64,000 nt of DNA from Membranipora membranacea (lineage: Eukaryota; Bryozoa; Gymnolaemata; Cheilostomatida; Membraniporidae): assembly GCA_914767715.1 (NCBI GenBank), contig OU612074.1, positions 6,399,501-6,463,500 of the forward strand. Direction: 5' to 3'. Both the position numbers and the translations under genes were made by a program. The notes under the pieces are model-generated. The model saw only the letters and a program-made list of their open reading frames with translations. It was not told the origin of the DNA and ran no database searches. Positions 37,703 to 50,876 of this stretch are shown here, piece after piece (positions within the stretch are counted from its first letter, which is position 1; every line of letters begins with the position of its first letter).

Positions 37703-38286
37703 GTTCTTCAATCTGAATGTAAACGCAAAGAAGATTTTAGACACCATATATAAGAGTCAAGAGTAAATACAGTAGGTGAAAATCACAATAAATTATTTGT
37801 TCCATCAACTAGTGTCTTGTAAGTTGCACAGTATGTCAGCTAACCGACTGTGATAAGACACAAAAAGTCTCAAGGATAGTGTAAATGTAACCTATGGGCT
37901 AATGATGAGTTACTTGACTGAACTAGCCAGCAATGGACATATTGGTTTCACAATAGTTGTTTCACCACACACATAAACAGTATTGTGTAAACTTGGTTAC
38001 TAAAGCCATACTTACTGTGGTAGATAAATATTTTGAAATGACTGTGTTGGAAATTTGGTCTGCAGGTTTATACTCTTCTCTTCATTGACACTCTTTTATA
38101 TACTGAGAAAACAGGCAACTCCCATGAGCTGGAAGTAACTAATAATTAAGTACTACTTCATCATTATATTGATTGCATTTTATGATTCATCATTTATACG
38201 ATAACTTATGCTATAACCATTCACTACGAGCCGATTTGAGAGGTATTCATCTGAGGGTGCTCGGGGCTAGAACACTGAACTACAAA

Positions 38287-38384
38287 GGCTCCCCGGTGGG
38301 ACTCGAACCCACAGCTCCTGCGGCACTGATACTCTGGCAGTGAATAGCAAGCGTGCCAACCGATTGCGCCATATCACCATCCCC
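38287..38384 (-). repeat. tRNA-like Pol III sequence, copy 2
   Basis: This is nearly identical to 32468-32565 and lies at the same distance upstream of B4. It was copied together with the B gene. Confidence 0.6.
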
Positions 38385-38689
38385 AAAAAAAGAAAGAGTT
38401 GATGGGCTAATACAATAGCCCTGTAATCAGTACACTGAGTTGTTTTCTCTAATCCAACAGTCTAGCTGTCTTTCCAGGTTGTCTGCTTGTCTTTCGATGA
38501 CTCAGTCAGTAGACGAGTACCCATTTTCTACAAACTTACTTACAACAATAAATGTTTGACTGGACAAGACAAATCAACATACATTTTGTAAAAAAACATT
38601 CAAGATATATTTCAGGGAAAAAGGTTGTACAAAAGATCTTTCACAAATTACAGCATTCCTAACTCATCGGGAGATTTAGTGCATTAGTA

Positions 38690-39926
38690 GTGGTTTTAAA
38701 TTTAACAAAAGTTAAAACAATGTGATGAATGCCCTAGTTTGTATCTAGGTTTTATACACTCATCTTTTATTAAAATCAAACCAAAATCTATGATTTGAAT
38801 TATTATGATTTGTGATGCATAATAAATTGTAGCTACAGCTTAGTTGAGCTAGCTAAGGGTAGACTCATTATTAGCTTACACTAAATTTTGGTTAGCCGTT
38901 ATGTTTAACATTTGAACACCTACTAAATGCTTGAAAGTTCTTGTTCCCATTTGCAGGCGGCTCATTTGTTAAAAAAGAATAGCTCAACCACCACGCCACC
39001 TTAAGCGGCGCAGCCAAATCCACAAGATGTGATCAAAGTTTGAAGTGTATTGACTAAGATAAAAAAAGCCGCTGCCAACGGGTGTTTAGTGCCAGTTTCG
39101 TTTTTGGCAGCTTACTGTACACACAGTTTAGGAGGTATTTTGTGTCTTACATCTAGGGTATACTTTAATTTTCTAGGATGTATATCAATCTCAGTCCTTC
39201 GCTAGGGGCAGCCCAATAGTTTTTCGAGGTTTTTTAATGCCAATTTCTCTAAACATGTTCTCGAAACCGCAATCGCTGCTGCTTCTTCACTGGGTCAACA
39301 AATTGTTCCTATTGATGATCATAAACATGTGCTTCATTATTTTGAGATAATTTGCTTTCAAGACAAGTGTAGATACACAATTAATAGACTTGAACAGTAA
39401 ACTGCTTGCTCCCCAGTGATTTTTTCTGCAGCACAAGGGTCCAACAGATTACATAAAAAATATTTGCCCGTGAAAAAAAAAATTGGCGATTCGATGAGTT
39501 GACCTAATTATGATCAACCAATGATCCTACAACCAACTCGAATGTCGTTCATAGGAAATAATCTCCGTTTGCTCAGTAGCAAGTTGAAAGATTCCTGTTC
39601 CCAAGTGTCAGGTTGGACCATTTTCCTTTCATGACAAAGAGGACTGTCATGGACATTTATTTCTATCAATAAAAAAAGAATTAGTGATCATCTTTGGTTT
39701 CATAATCCTGTTTTTGTAACCCAATTGTTTTGCCTACTTACCTTGGAGTAATACCTGTTTATTGACCATTTGGCATTATAGAACGAGACGGAAGCAACCC
39801 AGCGTACATCAACAATGCCAAGTTAATCTACATTTGCGGCAAAACCAGTAATTTTCTCTAATCAAGGACACAGAACATCTTATATCAGATTCACTTACTA
39901 GAAAGACAATTGGGAGAAAACCCAAA
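38690..39926. other. Spacer of unit 3 before NT5E
   Basis: This is homologous to 7872-9166 and includes the small repeat at 39068-39213. I see no gene. Confidence 0.45.
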
Positions 39927-42900
39927 ATGACACAACTGCAGCTTCTTTCTGTCATGCCCCTCATGTTGATGGTCATGTCATTTGATTTAACTATTTTAAA
40001 CACTAACGATGTTCATTCTAGACTGAATGAGGCCTATAAGTATGGAGGGGTCTTCTCAGCTCAAAACTCTGCAGACAGAAATTGTGTGGGATGATCGTCA
40101 AGACTGTAAGTTTTAAGACCCTGATTTATTGGCCTCGACCTGACATCTTTCAAATCTTTTTAAAAGCACTTGCCTATCTCCTTGTCGGATTCCTTGTCTG
40201 GTTCTTTTTGTACAAGGGGCAGCACAGTTAATGAAGAAACACGGTTACGATTGTACGGTGAGTTTATTCTCAATTTACAATTTATGAGTTTTACAATGTA
40301 AGCCAGATAATTTCACCATTCCACAATGACACAAACTCTATTCTCTCGAAGTAAATAAAACAAAATAGTCTAGGGACCCTAGCATAACCTTATCATCATT
40401 TTTAAAATATAACTGATAGCTTTCATATTGGAGAGTAATTGTTATTATTCCTAGGCACTCGGAAACCATGAATTTGATGAAAGTCTTGCTAGACTCCAAA
40501 GCTTTATCAACAACGTGACAGCACACTTTGATGTGGTGAGCTCAAATATTGACAATTCCAATGAGCCCGGGCTTGTAGGGTACCATTTCTCACATCACCT
40601 GGTAAATCTTCAGATAGGTTCAGCCCTGTTAAAACTAATTTTCCTGCTCCGAGTGGCAGCTACAACCGTTACAGCAATTCACAATGATTGGCAAAACTGA
40701 TACATCCAAGGGTGATGGGAGGCAGAAAACAAACTGAAGGCCTCTGCCTGGTGCTGCAGAAGTTTTAGGTTTGAAGACGAGTGCCAGCAGCGGTCGATGC
40801 TCTGCTTACCCCATGAAACAAAAAATCTTGAACAAGTAATCAGAAAATGGTCCTTGACTGATGTAAGGAAGTTCCGAATGTAAGCTCAGTTTTACTGCCA
40901 AGGCATGAGTTCACCATTGGTGGGATATATACTGTTGAATTGTTCCAGACTTCCCCCCCACACTCAGATTATTATCTTCTACGCTGGATACATTGGTCAC
41001 TAATTATGGCTACTCAAGGAAAAGATAGCAAGGGTGAGGGGAATTCATATCTCCCTCTTTATCAGTGTTTAGTGAGGTCGTTTTATTACCATCGATTTCC
41101 CTCGGTCATGATTTCTTACTTCCATAGCTCTGCTGCGAACAGGCAGAGACAGCCAATGTAATCTGTCTCCAGTTCTTCCTTGTCCAGTATGTATACATAC
41201 AATGATATTAGAATTAACGGTTGGCTTAGTATGCATGGGGTAATTGAGTATGACTTGTGGTACCACTTCTCAAAATAGCAGCTGCACCATTTCAGGTAGT
41301 GCTGGTGCACTTGTTTTCAATGATAAGATAAACTCAGTATGTACAGCTGTCTCAGAGATACAGTCCAACGACTCCAGTGTGAATATCATCATCGCTCTCG
41401 GCCATTCTGGATTTGTCTCGACAAACAGATTGCTAAGGAAGTCGATGGAGTTGACATTGTAGTCGGAGGTCACACTAATACTTTCCTGTACTGGGGTAAA
41501 AATAGTATCATGTAAGAATACAAGAATATAAGAACAATTCATGTAAAGTATGCAGACCGAGATATTAGGAGGTCTCCAAAGGCGGACTCTCAACCCAGAG
41601 TGCTAACCTGCGTCCCATTGTGCGGGTACAATTTTGCCATCGGTTGTCAGATTTTTTAAGCAAAAACTCGAGTGTTTGTATTACGGATTGTATCATTTTA
41701 CTTGATTTTACCAAAGATGTTCAGTGTAAGCTGGTTAATTCACAATTTATAATTCAGAACTCCTGTTAACTCAGACAAGGAAAATTGGTCCCTTCAGCCA
41801 GATCTCAATGCATTCTAATGCAACTCAAATCATACTCTAAGTAATTAGAATGAATTCGATTGGTTCCCATAGGTATGGATTAAGCGAACTGCATTGTAGT
41901 TGAACAGCCCATACAATAGTGTTAGTTCAGTAAACAACACTGAATAACTGCATATAGGCAGTAATGGTAAAGCAAATACGTATGTTTATGTACTGTTGAG
42001 GTAAGAAACATAGTTTCCCTCACAAAAAGAAGCCTGTAAACAAATTTTCCGGTGAAGGAAGCTGAATAAAGGGAGGAAAAAGGGAGATAGGGAAGGGATT
42101 GAAAAAAACTTAAAAACTGGGAGTCTCCCACCAAATAGGGAGACATGTAAGGTATGGTGAGAACACTAACCATTGCATTGAGGTTTGATTCACTCTTAAT
42201 CCTGATATTGAAGTTAGCCAAGACATCAGCATTCAAAGTTTGTAGGCCGAGTTATGAGAACTTGTATAATGACGATAGCAAGTAGAATGAGCCAGTGACT
42301 TTTTTGCGTATCTGAATATGTATAACAGTTTGGAGTTGTGTGCCCAGTATTTTGTGGGTTTTCTTCTAGCTCAGACTTAAAACAATACAGCTTCCGTTTG
42401 GATCCGGGTGAAGATCCTCCAGCGTCAGAGAACCCCGAAATAAAATACCCTTATAAAGTGGATAAGGATGATGGTGGAGTTGCGTTGTCCGGTGTTGCGT
42501 TGGGCGGCTGGCCTTTGAGAACTTAGCAGTGAATTGAGTCGATAGTATGATTAATATGAGGCAAGACGTTGGGAAGAGAAGTTATGTCAAACCTCTGAAA
42601 TATGCATTATGTACGTTCTAAACAGATCAGCATACCCAACCTAGTTGCTACTCTATTGAGAAACCTCCAGTTGCATTGAGAGGTGCTTTCTTGACCGAGT
42701 TTGGTCAATTTGCCTGCATTTTGAGTTGCTCCCCTCCCATAGAATTATAGGAAATTTTATGCAGGCAAACTGGATCAATGTTGTTCTAGGTGCCTCCTCA
42801 CAATGCTTTACCTCTGACAAAAGCAATCAGACAGCCAATGCTTCAGATTCAAGCTAAGGTTAGGGCAGGTTAAGCTAAGCGATAAAGTGGAAATGGCTCC

Positions 42901-43208
42901 AGTGTAAATGTTAAATGGAAGATTTAGCAGGGTGCTTATGTTTAAAGTTATATTTGTTTGTAGGATTATCTGAAGCTGCCATGGTGGAGAGTTACATGAG
43001 TGCAATGAAGACCCTGCACCCAACTAAAGAAAACAGAATCAAGTTTTTGTCAAATGCTGATGATTGCCCAGCACCTGTTGACCCTGAGGTCACAGCTTCA
43101 CCTGCTGACCCTGAAGTAACAGATTCTGGACAGCAGTCCTATTCTCGGAGCTACCAAGTAATTTACTGTCTATTAGCTGTGATTTTCACAATTGTTATAA
43201 AATTCTAG
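39927..43208 (+). pseudogene. NT5E: 5'-nucleotidase pseudogene of unit 3 with the only remaining 3' end (GPI signal)
   Basis: Exon 1 is 39927-40105 (MTQLQLLSVM, LTILNTNDVHS; one base lost, giving a stop before SSRL and the donor). Exon 2 keeps only its end (about 40199-40257) with the common frameshift. Exon 3 (40455-40601) has lost 70 bp. Exon 4 (41296-41495) has lost one base after GHSGF. A piece at about 42408-42480 reads EDPPASENPEIKYPY. The last exon (42964-43208) is open: AAMVESYMSAMKTLHP, ENRIKF, then a Pro/Asp/Ser-rich linker and a hydrophobic end (VIYCLLAVIFTIVIKF), as in the CD73 GPI-anchor signal. Most of the C-terminal domain is missing. Family: ecto-5'-nucleotidase, extracellular AMP to adenosine. 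Confidence 0.9.
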
Positions 43209-44658
43209 ACTCCGAGAGCAATTTCTGTAGATCTATATCGTAATACATGCATTTGTTGAACAAACAAAACAAGAAGACGGTATTGAGAACTGATTTTTCA
43301 GACATGTGAAGGTAATGTAGAACTTTGTCTCAGACTACTTTTATTTTTAATATCTGTTCATATTTTGACTCTTCATATACAATGTAGATTTGATCAATTT
43401 TATATACAACAAATGTACAACTGACCACACACTAATTTTTAATTTGATTATAATGAATAGGTGATTCTTTGTGGCTTTTTGAATGTTCCGCCCAACTGAA
43501 CCAGTATATACACAATGAAACCTATAGTGGTAATTATTTCTTTTGTAATTGAAACAGCTCTCAACAGTTATGTAGGGGATTATAATTATTTATGAGTAAT
43601 CTAGTTTAAATTATTGCCCAACTACGCAACCAGCCATTTTGCATATCTGACTCTGTATGAGGCGCATACTTTACACATTGATTACGCTGACTTTGTTGGT
43701 CAGTTGTCTAGGTTTAGAGCTGATTCTGTGTGTCTGATTGACAATGAGTTGTCTGTTTTCTCCCTCATCATGATTGGCACAGTTCCCTACACAGTTGTCT
43801 TGATAATTGTTGCTACTCTAGTTGCCTCCTTTGAAGAACATGCATACTGCTTTGAAGAACACACATACTGCTTTGAAGAACATATATACTGATAAAGGTC
43901 GTGACACAACCTTCCTTACATTATACCACTGCGTTGAATAATATATACAATTTCAATGCTTAGGGTTAAGGACATCACATTTTTGTTGCTTATATGCTTG
44001 TTGTACAGGTGAACTTCCGTGAATAAATTAGTAGCTCTTGCTTAGTGTTGTAATCAGGCATGATGATGGGAAAAATGATATCAGATATCCCTCTATTGCC
44101 GATTGTTCGGAGGGGGGAGGTATTAATCTACAACGAGGATATGATATCAGGTATAGCGCATTTGATGATGCTTTATTCTGATATTTGATCTTCAGTGGTC
44201 TGCCAATTCTTGTTTGTACATGACACCCTCTTATGCAATACGTCAGTAATCCCCCCTTGCAATTGGGTGAGAGGTTTAATGATAATTATTTGTATTTGCA
44301 AATATAAACAAGTCCGCTTGCCAAAATATTCTGCACACTCGATATTAACATCACTATGATACTGATTGCAGAAAAAGAGTCTGGACTAAATTAGCTGTAT
44401 TGTCCAATCTCGAAATATTCCACCTTTTCTGTGACACACCCTGTTGTCACTTTTTGTTATTCAAGAAAACAATTAGCCATCTCATGGAAGAACACATCAT
44501 TACCTTGATTGAAACTTGTGTTCTGATTATTTCGGTTTTGCAAGCATGCAATATGACACTTAGCTAACCAAACTGAAGCACAACACAGCCTTCTTCTACC
44601 TTTGAGCTATTATTTCATTATTTACTTATTATAAAATGGGATTTTCATCCTAACATAC
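43209..44658. other. Non-coding stretch after NT5E
   Basis: This holds a 21 bp unit repeated three times (43830-43891, TTTGAAGAACA-CATACTGC). A reading frame covers it (43614-43892) with one hydrophobic segment; I doubt it is a gene. Nothing else is seen. Confidence 0.4.
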
Positions 44659-45664
44659 CTGGGCAGTATCCTTGATGACAACGCTTCATTGACTTGTGGG
44701 GTCCTACACATCGCAGTGTGCAGGTAGGGGCTTCTGGAAGTGGCACCAAGCCTGCATATTTCACATTAGATAACTTTGTCTCAGTAGCACAACTTCTGAA
44801 TCAAAACTGCTCCCCATCACCGCAGATCGTGGAACAAGTTCCGTAATCTTTCCACTGAGTCCAACCAACTTCAGCTGCATACGCTTGCACACTTTTGTGA
44901 GAATAATTTCCGATTTTTGGAACCGAAAAATAAATCATCCTTTTTTTCTGTGTGCAAGTTTTCCACACAGTCACACAGACAGCATTTTAAACAGAACGGA
45001 ACATGGACCGACTTTAACGACTTAATGAGCTGTGTATGAATTAATTTTCTCAAAGAAGGAATCTGCCATTATCTAGTGTGATGGAATGGAAGGGTTTGAT
45101 TGACGCCTAATCAAATATAGGACAGTCTCCTGAATTTAGCTTGTGATTGATAATACCGTGCCGATTTTGCGATTAGACATACATGAAGGAGAGGGAGAGT
45201 GTTCATTGTATATACTAACTTTTACAGAAGACCTCATAGGACTGCACCTCAAATATCAAAGCTAAAATATGTAAATAAAAAACCAACCTGTAAAATATTA
45301 GATCAAATAAGAGATGCACCCTCAGGCTATTTTTATCAAAGCAGTTAAAAGAGAATAAAATTATGAAAATTGTAATAAAATGTTACATTTCTCATCAATA
45401 TGCAAGAGCATTAACTCACCAGCAGAAACCAAAATAATTACAGCGTATTTGAAATCTCCAATAAAATAAAAGATATTTCCATTCAATACACATCTGATAT
45501 AATATCCCCTGGAATTATACAATACAAGACATTTGGATGTAATGTCTTGATTTAAAGGATCTCCCTCTGTGCATAGGGTTGACCAATAGTTGACAAAGAG
45601 TTGTGAATTATGTAACTGCAAGGAAGTAAGTGGAAATTACTGTATCTTATATCAACTCACCCAT
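44659..45664 (-). pseudogene. Decayed TSP1-domain secreted protein, paralogue of the gene at 50877-52543
   Basis: The exons match the intact paralogue in length and phase. ATGG lies at 45661-45664, a 36 nt signal exon at 45420-45455 (MDFKYAVIILVSAG after joining), and a 216 nt TSP1 exon at 44659-44874 (GWTQWKDYGTCSTICG, then C...HKSMKRCHQGYC). The TSP1 exon carries an in-frame TGA (44801-44803) where the paralogue has Arg. I could not find counterparts of the 66 nt exon or the last exon. The splice sites are still canonical, so loss seems recent, or the missing exons are diverged. Confidence 0.75.
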
Positions 45665-47662
45665 TCTAAAGTGAAAGCTGTTCATCTTAGTAGATGATCT
45701 TGTATTGTAAGCCTGTCAGCATGTATACATGAAATGCATAATGAATGATTGATTTTCTATGATATTATATTGCTTTCATCTTGATATCTTCCACTTCGAT
45801 TTAAAATATCTCTCAGATCTTAAAATATTTGTTGGCTGCTGAATATGATGGACAGGCAACACGATGACAACCTTGACAAATAACGCAACAACTCATAATT
45901 TGAAAAACTGCATAGCTTCTAGAGCAAAAAAGAAAGTTTTCTGCTCTTATAACACTCTCGTTGTCTTGGCAATCAGTCCCAAGACATGACAAATAAAGGT
46001 CAACTGAATAAGAAGTTGCCCTCCCTCAACCAGCTAAGGAAAACTTATTGGTAAGGAAAACTTAGAACTTCTGTTCAAAGTCAATGATAGGCTATGTTAT
46101 TCACACCGTTCCTGATATCCTGTCAGCATGACAGTATTGAAAGAAAAAAGTCTGCTCAAATTTCCCTCCCACCTCCCTTTCACTAACCTATGTCGTACAT
46201 TGTTGAAATTCTAACAATTTCCTGGTGATGGTGTTCATTTGTTCGTCAATTCTGCACCAGATTAACAACATCTACTACTATGGCAAGTACCCTGTCTGCC
46301 AAACAACTTATACAGTGGCGTTGATCGTCACTTTCGGTTACAAATGCGTGAAGCGCTCCATATTTTTTCCCCTATAATATGTTACATTATAAGAAAGAAA
46401 AAATCCTATTGTTTATACAAAGATGAGATATATACCATGACTTCCGGAATGCCATCAGATATTAATTGGTCTAATGCAGTTCTTATCCTGCTCGCTCTAA
46501 AACATTTTAAGGTGTGGTGTAAGGTGTAATATGGAACACCTTGTTTTAGATATATTCGATAGCTCGAATTGTGTCATGGAACAAGCTCTCTGTACAACTG
46601 TGATGGCCTGACATTATGTCTTGCATTATGTCTTATACAACCATAGCTGAGCAAACTATGCTAACAGGGGAGCTGAGTGCTGAATCCTAACCTGTCCATA
46701 AAGGTAGTTGGTGTATCTGGCACAAATCTAAAAGGCCCTCGCTGATCATTTCGTAATTGTCATACCAGTCTATACATCAGTTAGCATTTTCTGCCCCAGA
46801 CATATTAACTTCTCATTTTGATTTGCAACTTTCAAAAAGGGAGTTGTTCAAGGCAAGACATTTAGCGGTGCACGTAGGGAAAAAAGTTGGTACGTAAGAC
46901 GCTTGTCACCAGTTACTAGTGACAGCAATGCCTCGGTGCCGGTCCCGGTCTCGTGAGACTTGCCTTCACAAGACACTGTCTGGTTTCGTCGACAAACACA
47001 CTCTTGATATACGTCGAGTCCTGTTCATTGTAAACACTGTTTTTGCAACGGTTTTTGCCACATTTTTTGGGCTTTTTGAAACCAAAAATCCGAAAACAAC
47101 ATACAAACGGCAGTTTTCAATGTTATTGGCACCGCTATATGTCAAATTTTGTTGCTGCCTCGGTCTCGTCATGCCTCGACAAAATCTGACGATTTGCCAT
47201 CACTACCAGTTACAGTTCCGAGATACTCCAAACTGCAATTTTTATTATTGCAGATAGAGCACAACCCTGAGGTTAGAATCAGTATGCTACATAAGTGGAG
47301 TTGTAGGTGTTGTTGTGATAATGACAGTCTGTTCTCAGAGTTAAGTTTCTTGAGGTAAGAGTAATCAGTGACATTGGTTGAGGCTTTGTGGTTTTTGGGA
47401 TGGAAATACCACAGTAAAATTCCGTTCAGACATGGATGGGTTCCCTGGTACATCATGCTGGTAAGGTATTGATGTGATCAGTTGCTCTATTAGTGCTCCT
47501 ATTAGTGATATAATGGGAATTTTTTTCTCATTATTATTGCCAAAATTTTCATCCTGTTGTCAGTCAGAAATAATGATAATTGTATGATCAATATCTTCCG
47601 ATAATTTAGATGGTACTTGAAAAAAACCTTAAAGTTATTCTGTCAGATTAAAGAGTTTCACA
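45665..47662. other. Stretch without a supported gene
   Basis: Several short reading frames occur, the longest at 46919-47257 on the plus strand. It is Arg-rich at first, then hydrophobic, and unlike any family I know. I see no exon-intron signals that would support it. Confidence 0.4.
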
Positions 47663-48108
47663 TACCTGAAATATCTCAAAATTAAGTCTGAATTGCAGCT
47701 GGAGTTACTCAACTTTATCACTGGCCTGCCAGACACCACATTTCTGTGTGAGAAAGCTAAGTGTGATGATATATCATGAGCTGTCTCTGTTTGTAGCTGA
47801 ACACTCAGAACAAAACCTCCAGCCAATATACAGCCAATCATTTAATCAGTTAACTGCCCTTTCCCATCCTGAATAGAAAACACCCATTCAGCCTGAAGAA
47901 TTGCAATCCTCTTCCATCTGCAACCTGATGTTCCTTGTGATTTTACCACATAACACACCTCATAATGCCATATAAAGCGATATTGGAGTAAATGTTTGTT
48001 TGTGACGTGATGGAAAAATTTTTTCAACCCATTGTCATATTCACATCGGATTGGCTGGACTGCAGTGGAGAGTAAGATTATCCAAATAAACCTAGCCTCT
48101 TTGCCCAA
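47663..48108 (-). pseudogene. Unidentified coding-like exon interrupted by one stop
   Basis: A single minus-strand frame stays open for about 148 codons except for one TAA at 47842-47844. That is unusual in such AT-rich DNA. The translation has a hydrophobic stretch (FIWIILLSTAVQ), Cys-containing segments (WHYEVCYVVKSQG, SGCRWKR) and ends near SNSSCNSDLILRYF at a good donor (GTATGTG) at 47663/47662. The intron after this donor resembles sequence near 53.53 kb, hinting at a second paralogue there. I do not recognise the family. Confidence 0.4.
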
Positions 48109-48203
48109 GTTTTGTTCAATAGCTCTGCTTACGATAACTACTTAACTAACTCAATTGCTTTGTTCCAGGTCAAGGTTCCTGTTTAGTAAGAAACAGAAGA
48201 TTG

Positions 48204-48370
48204 GGCTGCCCCTAAAGAGGGACGCAAGGTGCCCTAATCCTCATACTGAGAATGTGATATATCCTATAAAAAAATTGAATGCATCCTAGAGGTGAGGCCA
48301 TAGAGGACCCCCTTATCATAAGTGTACAGTGAGCTGCCAAAACTGAACTGGCACTAATCGGCCATAGGCA
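48204..48370 (-). repeat. Inverted copy of the small array repeat
   Basis: This matches the complement of 8259-8403 at its ends (GGCTGCCCCTA, CTGCCAAAACTGAACTGGCAC) with a diverged middle. It shows the element is mobile, not just part of the tandem unit. Confidence 0.5.
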
Positions 48371-50876
48371 GTGACAATAGGCCAATAGGTTTGTTGAGTG
48401 TTTGAAATGTACGGATTCAAGTTGACTGTCTCTCTCCGCGGAACATTTTTTTCAATATGCCAGTAGTGAGTTTGCATAGATATAATTAGAGTACAGTGTG
48501 CTCAAATCCAATTCAATTCGATTCATAATGGACCTAAAAATAAGCCTGAAGTCTGGTGACCTCGGAAAATAAATCAATACCCTAACAGATGAAGTCCCTC
48601 TGCTCAAATCATGAAAAATTACCAGCTGTTAGAGGTAATAGCCTGTTTATTATTATATGTTCATGACAGATATCTCTCCTAGCTAGCAATAGATGAGACC
48701 CTATGAGTAACAGCTTCCTGTAGAATGATTTCAAAGACATTACATGTCAGCTTGGAATGTCAATTTTTTTGAGTGTCACAAACCTCATATATGCAAAACT
48801 CAAATGAAAGCCTGTGATGATGTACTCTCACAAAAAGGCAGCTTAATACCTGTTTGAACATAAACTAGAATTGGGAAAGGAATAGTTTATGATGAATGGA
48901 TGATGATTGATTAATAATGTATAGCAGTTACTGTTCATTGCTATTGAAAGTGAATATCATACCTTTGGATATTTATATGAACCAAAGTCCGCTCTCTGTA
49001 CAGTGCAGTATCTTCACAGCGGATTCTCTCTGCTTTTTACAGGTAAATTTGTGAAATTGTCTCTCACTGTTGTTGAAGCCGTAGATAAATAATTGCTTCA
49101 CATTGCCTACACAATGCATGTCAGGCATAGAATATCTAGATAGTGCTTTTGGGTGGAACAATCAATAGAAAATGCCCCTATTGGTACTTGAACACGCAAC
49201 CGATGTAGCACCTAGCAAGGAAATGCATACATGCTGACCTGGTATTATCTGTTAGGCTAGGGTTTTGGTACTCCTGATAATCTCTACCCATGTCTCGCAC
49301 TACTTTTGTTCAACTCCTTCTGTGTATTAGAGCTATATCGACGATTTAAAGGGTTTGTAGGGTTTCAGGGTAGTGGAGGGTAGGTCTCTTTTTAAAGGAT
49401 CAGGTTAATTGTCAGTTCCAAGCTTCACCTCTAGCTTGCAAAAAAAGACCCATCAAGCTTGTAAGATGTACTAGGTTAGGAATATTCAAGCTATTCTGAT
49501 ATCAAGATCCATTTTGTGACCCCATTGAACAAATTTGGGCAGCAAGTGAAATTGGGACTGAATATTTGGTACAAATTACTTGCAGTCAAGATGAAAAGAA
49601 ATTGGTTACTAGCTTGACTATAAATATTAGTTTTTAGACTTAATACAGACATGGAGTGCTCTCATCCTATAAAAAATCAGTCAACTTTCTGTTTTATTTG
49701 TTTTCAAAGAGAGCCATGACTCTTTTGTCATACAGCATCAAAACTTCATATTGAATAAATGGATAGAGAAAATTGATTTATTTTTGTCCGATCAACCAAT
49801 TTCGCATTCCATATGAATTTAGATTGGAGCTCATGTGCTGATAAAGCAGAACTGGTTGATTCCAGTGTGATGTTGATTTGAGATTTCACACACCGGCATT
49901 TCAGAGGTTTTTTACATTACGATGTAAACTGCCAGACTCTTATTTGATGGGACAAGAGTAAGTACAGATAGAACCCTCAGAACCCACGCTTATCCTATTC
50001 TCATACCTACCCTGCCCATTTCATTATTTTTCTATACTCAAATATGGCCTTTGTCTGATAATAGTCCTAATAGGTGGTGCATGAGGTGCTTTGAGCGGCC
50101 ATGTATCTTCAATGCACATCCCAGAACAATAGGTCATAGGAATCAGGGACAACTCAGTGTTAGGGGCGTCAGATTCGGGACCACAAGGTCTCGGGCTCAA
50201 GTCCAACCGAGCGCATTGTTTGTCTAGTACTATTTGATTTGGCTGTTGTGGAAAAGATAGCTTCAGGTTTTCTGAATATTTACATGCCTAGTTAGTCAAG
50301 AAAGATAATTAATCATTGTGTTATTACTAATTTAAACTCTGAGACTTGAGACATAACAAGTTTGGAAATTGCAATAGTTTGAACAGCTGCCTGTGATCAG
50401 TTTTGATATCAATTTACGCCCAAAAACAAAATAATTAAAAACAACGTCAAATTACACAAAAAACTAATGACCCATCATTGCAAAGTGAAAGTTCATTTTA
50501 TTGAATGAAGAGAAAAATACAGCAGAAGTTTTTTCGATTATATTTCAAGTTATTCTATGGATAAAGTTCCAAAATAAAAGTCTGGATTTGATAAGAATGC
50601 AAACTTAAATAATTTCACCCATCAATTCTGCTTGCATATCAGCTCGTCCAAGTTGCGCTCACTTTCCAAGGTTCCACGGTTCACTATTGCATGCTGTAAA
50701 ACAGGGACACACAATTCTGTCATTATACAAACTTTCACCCTTAACACAGCCTAGAGCTGGCTGTTGCCGTTGAAACCACTGCCGGATGTTCATGCTATAT
50801 CATAGGGGCAGTTGAAATAATTTTTTGTTGCAAGCAATCAAATGCTGTCCTTATTTGTCCATTTTTTTATTGAATT
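48371..50876. other. Intergenic stretch with tRNA-like relics
   Basis: There is a possible minus-strand exon at 48973-49161 (CVGNVKQLFIYGFNNSE, FTCKKQ) ending near a GTATGAT donor, unrecognised. A weak tRNA-like piece lies at about 50130-50210 (A-box-like ACTCAGTGTTAGGGGCG, B-box-like GGGCTCAAGTCC). Nothing firmer is seen. Confidence 0.35.

Larger units (their letters stand above)
28938..42277. repeat. Tandem unit 3 (about 13.3 kb)
   Basis: This is the last unit before single-copy NT5E sequence. It holds the LINE remnant, B3 (minus), A3 (plus), an extra block at about 34920-38685, and the NT5E exons 1-4. The extra block carries a LINE 3' tail, a second NT5E exon 1 and a second type B gene (B4). 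From about 38690 on it rejoins the sequence homologous to 7872 of unit 1. It lacks the NT5E-intron transposon present in units 1 and 2. Confidence 0.85.

Noticed and set aside
43614-43892. 92-residue membrane protein
   Set aside because: The C-terminal third is a 21 bp tandem repeat and the rest has no similarity.
46919-47257. 112-residue plus-strand frame
   Set aside because: No similarity, overlapping open frames on the other strand, and no splice or promoter signals.
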